From the NCBI GenBank assembly GCA_001464615.1, contig LNFI01000007.1, forward strand, positions 186,001 to 250,000: a stretch of 64,000 nucleotides of DNA. The letters are read 5' to 3'. The position numbers and the translations under genes are program-made. Source of the stretch: Sphingomonadales bacterium Ga0077557 (GTDB lineage: Bacteria > Pseudomonadota > Alphaproteobacteria > Sphingomonadales > Sphingomonadaceae). Below are positions 35,788-44,210 of this stretch, piece after piece; the first letter of the stretch is position 1, and each line of letters begins with the position of its first letter. Below the pieces are notes generated by a model. That model ran no database searches and was not told the DNA's origin. It saw only the letters and a program-made list of their open reading frames with translations.

Positions 35788-36557
35788 CACCGATTGCTGA
35801 TATCCTGGCCGCGATGGTCCCGACAGATGGCGGCTATACCGGAACAATCCCGGCTGGTTGGTTACAGGGGCGCACAGCCTATGGCGGGCTGTCGAGCGCG
35901 ATTGCCCTGCACGCGGCGCAGCAATGCGAGCCAGATTTGCCGCCGCTCCGCTCGGCCCAGATATCCTTTATCGGGCCGCTGGCGGGCGACATCACCGTGA
36001 CTGCGACCAAGCTCAGGCGGGGGCGGACGGCGGCCTTCATCCAAACCGACATCGTCTCTGAAGCCGGGCTTGGCCTGCGCGCGACCTTTGTCTTCATGGC
36101 AAGCCAGCCGTCCAAGCTGGATTTTGATCAGCGGATGCCGGTCGATCTGCCCTATCCCGCACCGGATGCCAAGGTCTTCACCGGGCCACCGGAATATTTC
36201 ATCCACAATTTCAATTTTGTCGATCAGAAGGATGGCGTTGGCCCCGGCGAGCTGCTGCGCTGGGCACGATTGCGCGCGACCGCCGGGCTTGATCCGATGG
36301 TGCAGATGATGGCGATTGCCGATGCCCTGCCCCCGGCGGTCGCCCGCCTGTTTGACGGCAGCTTTCCGCCGGTCAGCTCGGTGACCTGGATCGTCAACCT
36401 GCTGACGGACACACCGGCCACGATTGACGATTGGTGGCTGTTGTCCGCCAAATCGGATTTCGCGCGCAACGGGTGCAGCAGCCAGACGATGCGGGTGTGG
36501 AATGCCGAGGGGCAGTTGATGGCGGAAGGCATGCAGAGCGTGGCAATCTTTGTCTAA
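35784..36557 (+). CDS. acyl-CoA thioesterase-like double-hotdog protein
   Basis: 257 aa from the ATG at 35784, overlapping the ligase stop by 4 nt. GRTAYGGLSSAIAL near residue 29 is the substrate-binding stretch of TesB-like/4HBT_3 proteins, followed by LRSAQISFIGPL and LRATFVFMAS in the first hotdog and WWLLSAKSDFARNGCSSQTM in the second. It probably hydrolyses the product of the adjacent ligase or a downstream CoA ester. Distinct from the full TesB at 13571, with only the general fold conserved. Confidence 0.85.
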   Translation: MTPIADILAAMVPTDGGYTGTIPAGWLQGRTAYGGLSSAIALHAAQQCEPDLPPLRSAQISFIGPLAGDITVTATKLRRGRTAAFIQTDIVSEAGLGLRATFVFMASQPSKLDFDQRMPVDLPYPAPDAKVFTGPPEYFIHNFNFVDQKDGVGPGELLRWARLRATAGLDPMVQMMAIADALPPAVARLFDGSFPPVSSVTWIVNLLTDTPATIDDWWLLSAKSDFARNGCSSQTMRVWNAEGQLMAEGMQSVAIFV

Positions 36558-36586
36558 CGGCCCGCTCGTTCCAAAGGCCACGCCGC

Positions 36587-36636
36587 TTGCGACAATTTGC
36601 GACAGTTTTGATCATCGCTGACAAATCGTCGCGACA
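36587..36636. promoter_or_regulatory. candidate response-regulator boxes
   Basis: TTGCGACA occurs at 36587-36594 and again at 36597-36604, exactly 10 bp apart, with a third near-copy TCGCGACA at 36629-36636. Direct repeats one helical turn apart are the usual target of OmpR-family regulators, and an OmpR-type regulator gene lies 0.8 kb downstream in the same run. Confidence 0.45.
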
Positions 36637-36699
36637 CCTGGCGTCCAGATAGGTCCAGACGATGGGGATCAACTCCATCAGATCATCAGGATCAACGCC

Positions 36700-37320
36700 A
36701 TGAAGAAGTTCATTATTGTTGCTGCCTTAGTGACGACGGCCATCGGCGGCGTGGCCATTGCAGGTCAGATGGAGGGCGGTCCTCGTCACGGACCACACGG
36801 AGGCATGATGGCCCAGGCCGATGCCAATCACGATGGCACGCTTACTCGCGACGAGGTCATCGCTGCAGCCACCACGCGCTTCGACAAGGTCGATGCCAAT
36901 CATGACGGCAAGGTCACCGCCGAGGAACGCAAGGCCGCCCGCCAAGCGATGCGTGAACGCTGGATGGGCGGGAAAGCCGATAGCGGGTGGCGCCACGGCC
37001 CAGGCATGGGACATCGTGGTCCAGGCGGCCCGGGTGGTCCAGGCGGTCCAGGCATCGGTCACCCCGGCCCCGGCGGCGGCCCCGAAGCCATGCTCGCCCG
37101 GCTCGACGTCAACAAGGATGGCAAGATCAGTCGCGACGAATTCATCACCCCGATGACCGCCCGCGCGACCAGCCATTTCGATCGGATCGATGCCAATCAT
37201 GACGGCTTTGTCGAGAAGGCCGAAATGGATGCCGCGCGCCAACGGATGCGCGGCGGACCCGGTCATCCCAATCCCGCTGGGGCACCCGTCGAGCCGCAGC
37301 AGCCCAATTCCGGGCAGTAA
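36700..37320 (+). CDS. secreted EF-hand protein with Gly/Pro linker
   Basis: 206 aa. A signal peptide of about 21 residues precedes four EF-hand loops: DANHDGTLTRDE (41-52), DANHDGKVTAEE (65-76), DVNKDGKISRDE (136-147) and DANHDGFVEKAE (164-175). All keep the D-x-N-x-D-G pattern and a final acidic residue, so four Ca2+ sites are expected. Residues 98-129 are a His/Gly/Pro linker with GPGG repeats that splits the hands into two pairs. It precedes a two-component system by about 100 bp and may be its target or sensor partner in the periplasm. Confidence 0.9.
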   Translation: MKKFIIVAALVTTAIGGVAIAGQMEGGPRHGPHGGMMAQADANHDGTLTRDEVIAAATTRFDKVDANHDGKVTAEERKAARQAMRERWMGGKADSGWRHGPGMGHRGPGGPGGPGGPGIGHPGPGGGPEAMLARLDVNKDGKISRDEFITPMTARATSHFDRIDANHDGFVEKAEMDAARQRMRGGPGHPNPAGAPVEPQQPNSGQ

Positions 37321-37331
37321 CTTCCCTCTCG

Positions 37332-37362
37332 CCGGGCGGGTTCCCCCCCCTCGCCCGCCCGG
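37332..37362. other. intergenic hairpin with C-rich loop
   Basis: A perfect 9-bp stem CCGGGCGGG / CCCGCCCGG (37332-37340 and 37354-37362) encloses a loop with eight C. It lies between the EF-hand and response-regulator genes and has no T-tract; it may lower read-through or protect the upstream mRNA. Confidence 0.6.
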
Positions 37363-37417
37363 TGATAGTGTTCGGCGGCCCTTGCCCGCCAACAATTGCT
37401 GTCCGGAGCCGACTTCC

Positions 37418-38155
37418 ATGCTAGACAGAGTGTCGATGGTCGATCAGCCCCATCTCCTGCTTGTCGATGATGAGCGCTCGATCCGAGAGCCCCTTGCACA
37501 ATTCCTGCAAAAACAGGGGTTTCGTGTCACCCAGGCGAGTGATGCTGCAGCCGCACGGACCCGGCTGGCCGCTTATGCGATCGATCTGATCATTCTCGAT
37601 ATCATGATGCCCGGGGAAGACGGGCTAAGCCTGACCCGCCACATCCGCGAAACCAGCGAGATCCCCGTTATCCTGCTGACCGCGCGCAGCGAAGAGACTG
37701 ACCGCATCGTCGGGCTGGAAATGGGCGCGGACGATTATGTCGTAAAACCCTTTTCCCCGCGCGAACTGGCGACGCGTGCCAAGGTCATCCTGCGCCGAGC
37801 GGCCAGTGGCGGCGCGCGCCAGCATGCCCCTGATTCAGGTTCCTATGCCTTTGCCGGTTGGGTGCTGAAAACGGGCGAGCGCGCACTGGTCGATCGCGAG
37901 GGCGTGTCGGTCGCGCTGTCCACCGGCGAATATAACCTCCTGCTCGCGCTCGCTCAGCGCCCACGCCAGGTCCTCACCCGCGACCAATTGCTGGATTTAA
38001 CCCAGGGCCGCGAAGCCGCCGCGTTTGATCGCGCGATCGACAATCAGATCAGTCGCCTGCGCCGCAAGATCGAAAGTGATGCCAAAGCCCCCGACCTGAT
38101 CAAGACAGTCTGGGGCGGCGGCTACACATTGGCAGCGGAAGTCACCCGGCTTTGA
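37418..38155 (+). CDS. OmpR-family response regulator
   Basis: 245 aa from the ATG at 37418; an ATG six codons later (37436) is an alternative. Receiver domain with acidic pair D17/D18, phosphoacceptor D61 in LDIMMPGEDG, T88 and K110; a winged-helix DNA-binding domain follows from about 145 with QVLTRDQLLDL and VWGGGYTL. The stop overlaps the kinase start (TTGA), so the pair is coupled. Direct repeats at 36587 upstream of the EF-hand gene are a candidate binding site. Confidence 0.93.
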   Translation: MLDRVSMVDQPHLLLVDDERSIREPLAQFLQKQGFRVTQASDAAAARTRLAAYAIDLIILDIMMPGEDGLSLTRHIRETSEIPVILLTARSEETDRIVGLEMGADDYVVKPFSPRELATRAKVILRRAASGGARQHAPDSGSYAFAGWVLKTGERALVDREGVSVALSTGEYNLLLALAQRPRQVLTRDQLLDLTQGREAAAFDRAIDNQISRLRRKIESDAKAPDLIKTVWGGGYTLAAEVTRL

Positions 38156-39498
38156 CCAAATTCTGGCCCCGCAGCCTTTCGAGCCAGATGGCGGTGCTGG
38201 TGGCGATTGCGCTGTTCGTCGCGCAATCGATCAACTTTGCCATGCTCTATCAGGGCCGGCGGCAAATATTGCAGCAGCAGGTGGTCGGCCCGGCGCTGAC
38301 GCGCATCATCGACGTCACCGATCGGCTGGCTGCTGGCAGAAGCATCGAAACGCTGAACCGCGACCGGATTCGCATCATGCGCGCCAATCCCATTCCCGTC
38401 AGCCGCCACCCCTTGCCCGATATCGAGCAAGCGCTGCGCGCCGCGTTGATCGATGCCGGCATCCCGGTCGGCACCATTACCAGCGATGTCCGCCCGATTA
38501 CCCCCAACGACCATCGGCTGGAACGCTATGGGCGGCGGATGTCGCGCTTTGCCCGCTATGGTGCCGAGCTGATCATCGCGGTCGAGCTGCCCGGGCGCTA
38601 TTGGCTGTTTCTGTCCGCGCCCTGGCCGCGATCCGGCTGGCCGTTGCTGGGGCAACTCATCGCCCAAACGCTGATCCTCTATGCGGTCGTGCTGCTGCCG
38701 GTGCTCTGGGGCGCGCGGCGCATTTCGCGGCCACTGCAATCGCTGGCGGGCGCGGCCCAGCGCTTCAAGCCCGGCGAACCGCAGGATCCGCTCGATGAAA
38801 GCGGGCCCCAGGATGTCCGCGCGGTAATCACCGCGTTCAACGCCCTCAGGCTGCGGGTGACGGCGATGCTGGATGAAAAGGACCGGATGCTCGGCGCGAT
38901 TGGGCATGACCTGCGCACGCCTTTGGCGGCGCTGCGCGTCCGGATTGAATCGGTCGATGATGATGATGACCGCGCGCGCATGGCCGACACGATCGACGAA
39001 ATGAACCGCACGCTCGACGACATCCTGTCGCTCGCGCGGCTTGGTCGCCCGAGCGAGGGCAAGACCGAGGTCGATCTGGGCGCGCTGGTCGATGCCGTGG
39101 TGGAGGATTTTGTCGCGATCGGCAGCGCGGTGGCTTTTGTCGAAACGGATCGGCTGACGCTGGCTCTGCGCCCCTCGCTGATGCGCCGCGCGATCCGCAA
39201 CCTGATCGAAAATGCCGTCAAATATGGCAAATCGGCCGAGGTGCGACTGGAGGCCAGCGCCAAGAGTATTGCGATCATCGTTGCCGATAAGGGGCCCGGC
39301 ATCCCCGCCGATAAGCTGGAGACAGTGTTCGACGCCTTCACCCGGCTGGAAACATCGCGTAACCGGGATACCGGCGGCTCTGGTCTTGGCCTGGCGCTGG
39401 CCCGCGCCATTGTCCTCGACGCAGGCGGCGACATCACGCTTGCGAACCGGGTGGATGGCGGGCTGAACGCGACGATTACGCTACCGCGCGTCCTTTGA
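38152..39498 (+). CDS. sensor histidine kinase
   Basis: 448 aa with a TTG start overlapping the regulator stop; an ATG at 38188 would lose part of the first helix. Membrane helices at about 13-32 and 168-187 flank a periplasmic domain of about 130 residues, followed by HAMP (about 188-240). H-box IGHDLRTPL with H252, N-box NLIENAVKYG (350-359), DKGPGIP (379-385) and GGSGLGLALA (408-417) are intact. It should phosphorylate the adjacent regulator; the signal is unknown, but Ca2+ or a cation is plausible given the EF-hand neighbour (inference). Confidence 0.93.
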   Translation: MTKFWPRSLSSQMAVLVAIALFVAQSINFAMLYQGRRQILQQQVVGPALTRIIDVTDRLAAGRSIETLNRDRIRIMRANPIPVSRHPLPDIEQALRAALIDAGIPVGTITSDVRPITPNDHRLERYGRRMSRFARYGAELIIAVELPGRYWLFLSAPWPRSGWPLLGQLIAQTLILYAVVLLPVLWGARRISRPLQSLAGAAQRFKPGEPQDPLDESGPQDVRAVITAFNALRLRVTAMLDEKDRMLGAIGHDLRTPLAALRVRIESVDDDDDRARMADTIDEMNRTLDDILSLARLGRPSEGKTEVDLGALVDAVVEDFVAIGSAVAFVETDRLTLALRPSLMRRAIRNLIENAVKYGKSAEVRLEASAKSIAIIVADKGPGIPADKLETVFDAFTRLETSRNRDTGGSGLGLALARAIVLDAGGDITLANRVDGGLNATITLPRVL

Positions 39499-39637
39499 AG
39501 CCAAGATGCGTCGCCGCAAAGCCTGGTGGTCTGAGCCCCGCATTTTCCTCCCGATTTGAGGAGAGTCCGGCCCATCAAGGGAGTCGGGGCAACAACAGGG
39601 CCTCTGGATATATTCATTAGTGGAGGATGGTCAGGGC

Positions 39638-40558
39638 TCAGACCAACGGCAGCAACGTCCGGCGGAAGCGGCCGGGCGGCATGCCGGTTTCCCTTACAAA
39701 GGCGCTGGTGAAATGCGCCTGATTGGCAAAGCCGCAGCTCAGGCTGATGTCGATCAGGCTGTGCCTTTCGCTTTCCATCAACGTCTGGGCGCGCAACAGG
39801 CGTCGCGACCGGACATATTGATAGGGCGATTGGTTGACTGTCTTCTTAAAGACCCGGGAAAAGTGGAACATCGACATGCCGGCAACGTCGGCAAGGTCCT
39901 TTATGCTGATCTTGTCCGCCAAATGCGCCTCGATATAGTCGAGCACGCGATTGAGCCTGAACGGACTTATGTGAAGCCGATCAGGCGTCACCCGGTTGGC
40001 GTGCAACGATGTTCGGGCCAGTGTCGGCGCGACGTAGCGATAAAGTCCCTCAAGATAGAGGTCATGGCCGAACCCAGGAGAAACCAACTCCTGTTCAATC
40101 ATCTCCATGACGGTCGCCAGCCCAGCGTTGCGAAACCCGAGCGCTGGATCGAGGCTTGCCCGGTTAGATGGGTCAAAGTGTCTGGCGAGAAATCCTGGGG
40201 GAAAATGCAGGATCAGTGACTGCGACAGTGAAGGGAATTCCAGATCCGCATCGACGCCGTGCGGTAGGTAGCAGCACAGATCGAGCGCCAGCGTAGAGGA
40301 CTGGAAAGCGCCACCCGCACGTGCTTCAAATACCCCGCACGACCGCCTGGCCAGCAAAAGCGAATCGGGCCTGTGGCTGCCCCGCGAACGCGTTTGCAGC
40401 GGTGCCTTTGTCGTGCTGCCAAGATGACGGATGGCCTGAACGCCATCACTGCTCGCCGCCACCAGTTTGCTGATTGGTGCAGCGGACCAGGCGATTTCGT
40501 CATAGCTGCGCGCGCCTGTTGCCGCGTACGTTCTTAGCGTATCCTTTTCAGACGCCAT
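39638..40558 (-). CDS. AraC-family transcriptional regulator
   Basis: 306 aa from the ATG at 40558. The C-terminal 100 residues carry two helix-turn-helix units: ISIKDLADVAGMSMFHFSRV and IDISLSCGFANQAHFTSAF, with the end GMPPGRFRR typical of AraC. The N-terminal 200 residues have no motif I recognise. It is divergent from the metal-hydrolase operon starting at 40766 and could regulate it, though that promoter also carries the CTGAACA palindrome. Confidence 0.9.
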   Translation of the reverse strand: MASEKDTLRTYAATGARSYDEIAWSAAPISKLVAASSDGVQAIRHLGSTTKAPLQTRSRGSHRPDSLLLARRSCGVFEARAGGAFQSSTLALDLCCYLPHGVDADLEFPSLSQSLILHFPPGFLARHFDPSNRASLDPALGFRNAGLATVMEMIEQELVSPGFGHDLYLEGLYRYVAPTLARTSLHANRVTPDRLHISPFRLNRVLDYIEAHLADKISIKDLADVAGMSMFHFSRVFKKTVNQSPYQYVRSRRLLRAQTLMESERHSLIDISLSCGFANQAHFTSAFVRETGMPPGRFRRTLLPLV

Positions 40559-40701
40559 CACCCACACCCCGCGATCAAATTCGCATCCTCTTGATGCCTT
40601 AGCCTCAAATTCCGGCCGAAATGACGCAATACCCTTTTAGGGCGGTGCACGATCCAACGCCTCGTCGCAGAGGCACTCGCTCGATCTGCAGTTGATTATA
40701 A

Positions 40702-40717
40702 CTGAACAAACGTTTAG
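40702..40717. promoter_or_regulatory. TetR-type operator, site A
   Basis: CTGAACAAACGTTTAG, 49 bp upstream of the ATG at 40766. One of six matches to the palindrome CTGAACAWAYGTTYAG in this window. Confidence 0.6.
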
Positions 40718-40765
40718 CAACAAGGTGGTCAGGCCGCAACGTCGTTACTGTGGAGAGGATTAGTG

Positions 40766-41605
40766 ATGGGCGAACATACCACCCAGGCAATGACGGTGAG
40801 GCGGATGAACTTCGGCTTCACGCCCGATATGGAGCGGGTGTTCGTGAAGGACGATCCCGATACGTCCTACACATTCCTGGGCACCTGGATGATGCTGCCC
40901 TATCTTGAGCCCTATCTGATCCGCACGATGCGTCAGGCGTTGCCGCACATTCGCGAGCCGCAGTTGAAAGAGGATCTGAAGCGCTTCTGCGCGCAGGAAG
41001 GCGAGCATTTCAAGCAGCACGCGATCGTCAACGAGATGATCCGCGATCTGGTGCCCGGCTTTGCCGCGTTGAAGCCGATCGAGCTGGAGCTGGACGCGGA
41101 GTTCAAGAGTTTCAGCAAGGAAAAGCCACTGAAATTCAATTTGGCTTATGCCGAAGGGTTCGAATCGATGACCAGCGCGCTATCCCGCGCGCAGCTTGAA
41201 ACGGGCATGTTCGACCGCACCGACAGCCCGCTCGCCGATCTCGCCAAATGGCATATCATGGAAGAAATCGAGCACCGCACCGTGGCGTTCGATATCTATG
41301 AACATGTCGTCGGCAGCTATCCGTACCGGCTACGCATCGGCCTTTGGGCGCAATCGCATTTCATCAAATGGGGCACGCGGCTGGCCAAAACAATGAAGGA
41401 CGCCGACCCCGAGACGATGGCGCGATTCCAGCAGCCAGAGGTCGTTGCCGCGCGCAAGAAATTCAATGCGCATTTCTGGCGGCGCGGCCTGCCGCGATTG
41501 GCGCAGACCTATTCGCCCTGGTATGATCCGCGCAAGGTCGATTTGCCCGATGCGTTCCAGATTGCGCGGAACCGATACTCCGAACTCGCCACTGCCCTCG
41601 CCTGA
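40766..41605 (+). CDS. metal-dependent hydrolase-like protein (PF10118 type)
   Basis: 279 aa from the ATG at 40766, with GGAGAGGA upstream. It is helical, with two metal-ligand-like clusters: QEGEHFKQH near residue 76 and EEIEHRTVAFD near 174. FTPDMERVFVKDDPDTSYTF at the start and AHFWRRGLPRLAQTYSPWYDP near the end fit the PF10118 family, whose members are called metal-dependent hydrolases but whose ExxH pairs look like a di-iron or ferritin-like centre. Reaction unknown. First gene of a four-gene operon (cupin, ADH, alpha/beta hydrolase) behind operator site A. Confidence 0.8.
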   Translation: MGEHTTQAMTVRRMNFGFTPDMERVFVKDDPDTSYTFLGTWMMLPYLEPYLIRTMRQALPHIREPQLKEDLKRFCAQEGEHFKQHAIVNEMIRDLVPGFAALKPIELELDAEFKSFSKEKPLKFNLAYAEGFESMTSALSRAQLETGMFDRTDSPLADLAKWHIMEEIEHRTVAFDIYEHVVGSYPYRLRIGLWAQSHFIKWGTRLAKTMKDADPETMARFQQPEVVAARKKFNAHFWRRGLPRLAQTYSPWYDPRKVDLPDAFQIARNRYSELATALA

Positions 41606-41622
41606 CCCCTGCGGAGAGACTA

Positions 41623-42168
41623 ATGACCGACATGACTCCGGCCCATGCCGCCGCCTTGGCCGAATTCGCCGCAAAAGTGGCCGCCCGCCCGATCGTGCCC
41701 GCGCATAGCGACACGCAAACGCTGCATGTCGGCGCGAGCGACCTCCCCTGGGCAGAGGCCGGGGACGGCAGCGCGCTACAGCTGCTGCATGTCGACCTGA
41801 ACCAGGGCATCTGGATCAGCAACACCCGCCTGCCCGCCAATTACAAGGTGGTGAAGCATTTCCACACCGGCCAGGTGTACGGCGTCACGCATCAGGGCCG
41901 CTGGTATTATGCGGAGAGCCCCGAAGAGGTGAATTCGCCGGGCTCCTATCTGTTCGAGCCGGCGGGGTCAGTCCACACGCTGACCACGCCCGCCGATCAG
42001 GAAGGCGACACTATCGTCTGGTTCGCGGTACACGGTGCCAACATCAACCTGGACGAAGAGGGCAATATCGTTTCCATCGTTGACGCGCGCGCCGCGCTGG
42101 AGATTTATTGTGGTTATTGCGACGCGCTCGGACTCGATCGCAGCAAGCTGATCGTGGTGGGCGCATGA
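41623..42168 (+). CDS. cupin dioxygenase-like protein (2,4'-dihydroxyacetophenone dioxygenase type)
   Basis: 181 aa, ChrR-type cupin. The metal ligands appear to be H79 and H81 in KHFHTGQVYG, E98 in YYAESPEE and H118 in GSVHTL, a 3-His-1-Glu set as in cupin dioxygenases that cleave aryl ketone side chains. WISNTRLPANYKVVKHFH and GSYLFEPAGSVHTL are the strongest family stretches. It could cleave a C-C bond in a ketone intermediate using Fe(II) and O2; a non-catalytic cupin cannot be excluded. It ends with a 4-nt ATGA overlap with the ADH gene. Confidence 0.75.
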   Translation: MTDMTPAHAAALAEFAAKVAARPIVPAHSDTQTLHVGASDLPWAEAGDGSALQLLHVDLNQGIWISNTRLPANYKVVKHFHTGQVYGVTHQGRWYYAESPEEVNSPGSYLFEPAGSVHTLTTPADQEGDTIVWFAVHGANINLDEEGNIVSIVDARAALEIYCGYCDALGLDRSKLIVVGA

Positions 42169-43208
42169 TGCGCGCGGTTGTGCTTCGCGACGCCGCGCTG
42201 ACCGTCGAACAGCGCCCGATGCCTGAACCGGGTTCCGGCGATGTGCTGATCCAGACGCATTATTGCGGCATTTGCGGCTCCGATCTCCACCTCGCCAAGC
42301 ACGGCGCGGAGATTGCCAAGATCGGCGAGGAAATGGGCGCACCCCCACAGGATTTGTCGCGCGGGCTGGTGCTGGGACATGAATTCATCGGCGAGATCGT
42401 CGGCTTTGGTGCGGATACCGCGCAGACGCTGAGCGTCGGCGACCGCGTCGTGTCAGTCCCCTTCCTGCTGCGCGACGGCGCGCCGCTGTCAATCGGGGCC
42501 AGCCTCGACGTCGGCGGGGCCTATGCCGAATATTTCCTCGCCTCCGAAGCGCTGCTGATGAAGGTGCCCGACAGCGTGCCCGATGAAGCGGCAGCGCTGG
42601 TCGAACCGCTGGCGATTGCGGTTCATGCCGTCGCCAAATCGCCGGTATCGGGCGACAGCCACGCCGCCATCATTATGGGCTGCGGGCCGATCGGCCTGGC
42701 CGTTGCTGCCGTGCTGAAGGCGCGCGGCGTCACTACCATTATCGCCGCCGACTTCTCGCCCAAGCGGCGCGAGCTGGCGTCGGCGATGGGTGCATCGCTG
42801 GTGCTCGATCCGCGCGAACGCCCAGCCTTTGCGGCGGCGGCGGAGGTTGCCCCCGGCAAGACTGTCGCGGTGTTCGACTGCACGGGGGCCAAGGGCGTGC
42901 TCGCCCGCACGATCAAGGATGCCCCACCGGGCGCGCACATTACCGTGGCAGGCATTGCGCCGGGCGAAGAAACCTTCAGCCCGATGATCGCGATTGCCAA
43001 GGAAATTGGCCTGCAATTCGTGGTCTATTACACGCCAGAAGAATTTGGCGAGGCGCTGACGATGATCGCGGAGGGCAAGCTCAACTGGCAGCCGTTGGTA
43101 ACAGGCAAGGTGAGCCTGGACGAAGTCGCCGCCGCGTTCGTGGCGCTCGAAGACCCCGAAAGCCACGCCAAGATTCTGATCGACCCACGACTCCCGGCGG
43201 CTGCATGA
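42165..43208 (+). CDS. zinc-type alcohol dehydrogenase lacking the structural zinc site
   Basis: 347 aa medium-chain dehydrogenase (butanediol/threonine dehydrogenase-like). Catalytic site C37 in CGICGSD and H72/E73 in GHEF are present, and GCGPIG binds NAD(P). The lobe that normally holds four structural-zinc cysteines reads VVSVPFLLRDGAPLSIG and has none, so only the catalytic zinc is expected. The ATG at 42165 overlaps the cupin stop; a second ATG follows at 42168. It is coupled by overlap to the hydrolase downstream. Confidence 0.88.
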   Translation: MMRAVVLRDAALTVEQRPMPEPGSGDVLIQTHYCGICGSDLHLAKHGAEIAKIGEEMGAPPQDLSRGLVLGHEFIGEIVGFGADTAQTLSVGDRVVSVPFLLRDGAPLSIGASLDVGGAYAEYFLASEALLMKVPDSVPDEAAALVEPLAIAVHAVAKSPVSGDSHAAIIMGCGPIGLAVAAVLKARGVTTIIAADFSPKRRELASAMGASLVLDPRERPAFAAAAEVAPGKTVAVFDCTGAKGVLARTIKDAPPGAHITVAGIAPGEETFSPMIAIAKEIGLQFVVYYTPEEFGEALTMIAEGKLNWQPLVTGKVSLDEVAAAFVALEDPESHAKILIDPRLPAAA

Positions 43209-44080
43209 CGCCTGAAACATTGACGCTAAGCCATGGCCCGTCGCGCTTTACGGCGACCGCAATGGGCACCGGGCCGCTGGTCCTGTTGATCCACGGCTTT
43301 CCCGACACGCGGGATACCTTCAAAGACCAGCTGCCCGCACTTGCCGAGGCCGGTTTTCGTGCGGTGGCGGTGTCGCCCCGCGGGTATGAGCCGTCGTCGC
43401 AACCCGATGATGGCGATTACCGCGTTACGTCTTTGGCCGCCGATGTCATCGCCTGGATCGACGCACTGGGTGAAACCACCGCGCATCTCGTCGGGCATGA
43501 TTGGGGGGCAACGATCGCCTTTGCGGCGGCCGCCCTCGCGCCTGATCGGATCGCATCGCTGGCCGTCCTCGCTGTCCCGCACCCGGCGCGCTTTGCCGAG
43601 GCGTATCTGACGGTCCCGGCGCAACAGGCGCGATCCGCTTACATGATGGAATTCATGTCGCCCGAGGCAGATGCGATGATCGTGGCCGATGATTGCGCCT
43701 GTCTCGAAAACCTGTGGCGCAAATGGTCGCCCGGCTGGTCCTTCTCGGAAGGCGATATCGGCCCGATGCGGCGCGCGATGCAGCAGCCCGGCGTCGCCAC
43801 GGCAGCGCTCAGCTATTATCGGCAGGCGTTCGATGCCGTGAGCGATGCTGGCAAGGCGGCACAGGCTTTGCTGGCCGGTCCGTTCGCGGTTCCCACGCTC
43901 GGACTGACCGGAGAGGAGGACGGCTGCATTTCCGCCGATGTGTTCGAAGCCTCAATGCGCGCGGCCGACTTTCCCGGCAGCGTGTGCGTCGAGCGGATAA
44001 GCGGGGCTGGCCACTTCCTGCACCGCGAAGCGACCGATCAAGTCAACAGCCAACTGATCTGCTGGATGCGTCGCCACTAG
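43205..44080 (+). CDS. alpha/beta hydrolase, epoxide-hydrolase-like
   Basis: 291 aa. HGFPD (30-34) forms the oxyanion loop and GHDWGA places an Asp nucleophile at 99, as in epoxide hydrolases and haloalkane dehalogenases; the His is in GAGHFLHREATDQVN near the end. SPRGYEPSS fits the epoxide-hydrolase branch. A covalent ester-intermediate hydrolysis of an epoxide or similar group is likely. Last gene of the operon behind operator site A, starting with a 4-nt overlap and followed by a palindromic repeat. Confidence 0.88.
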   Translation: MTPETLTLSHGPSRFTATAMGTGPLVLLIHGFPDTRDTFKDQLPALAEAGFRAVAVSPRGYEPSSQPDDGDYRVTSLAADVIAWIDALGETTAHLVGHDWGATIAFAAAALAPDRIASLAVLAVPHPARFAEAYLTVPAQQARSAYMMEFMSPEADAMIVADDCACLENLWRKWSPGWSFSEGDIGPMRRAMQQPGVATAALSYYRQAFDAVSDAGKAAQALLAGPFAVPTLGLTGEEDGCISADVFEASMRAADFPGSVCVERISGAGHFLHREATDQVNSQLICWMRRH

Positions 44081-44102
44081 AGCAGCGTGCGATTAATCTG
44101 AA

Positions 44103-44172
44103 CCGTTCGTGCTGAGCGAAGTCGAAGCACGGGGCGCAACGCTTGGCCTTCGACTTCGCTCAGGCCGAACGG
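44103..44172. repeat. palindromic repeat of the CTTCGACTTCGCTCAGG type
   Basis: Inverted arms at 44103-44130 and 44145-44172 (core GAGCGAAGTCGAAG against CTTCGACTTCGCTC) form a long stem with a 14-nt loop. It separates the converging epoxide-hydrolase-like and FAD-oxidoreductase genes and may act as a bidirectional terminator. Confidence 0.88.
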
Positions 44173-44210
44173 AGGGAGTTCAGAGTTAACACACGTCGCT
44201 TTAAGCTTCG

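Noticed and set aside
36987..37090. CRISPR-like or satellite repeat
   Set aside because: The GGTCCAGGCGG-type repeats encode the GPGG linker of the EF-hand protein in frame; there are no spacers.
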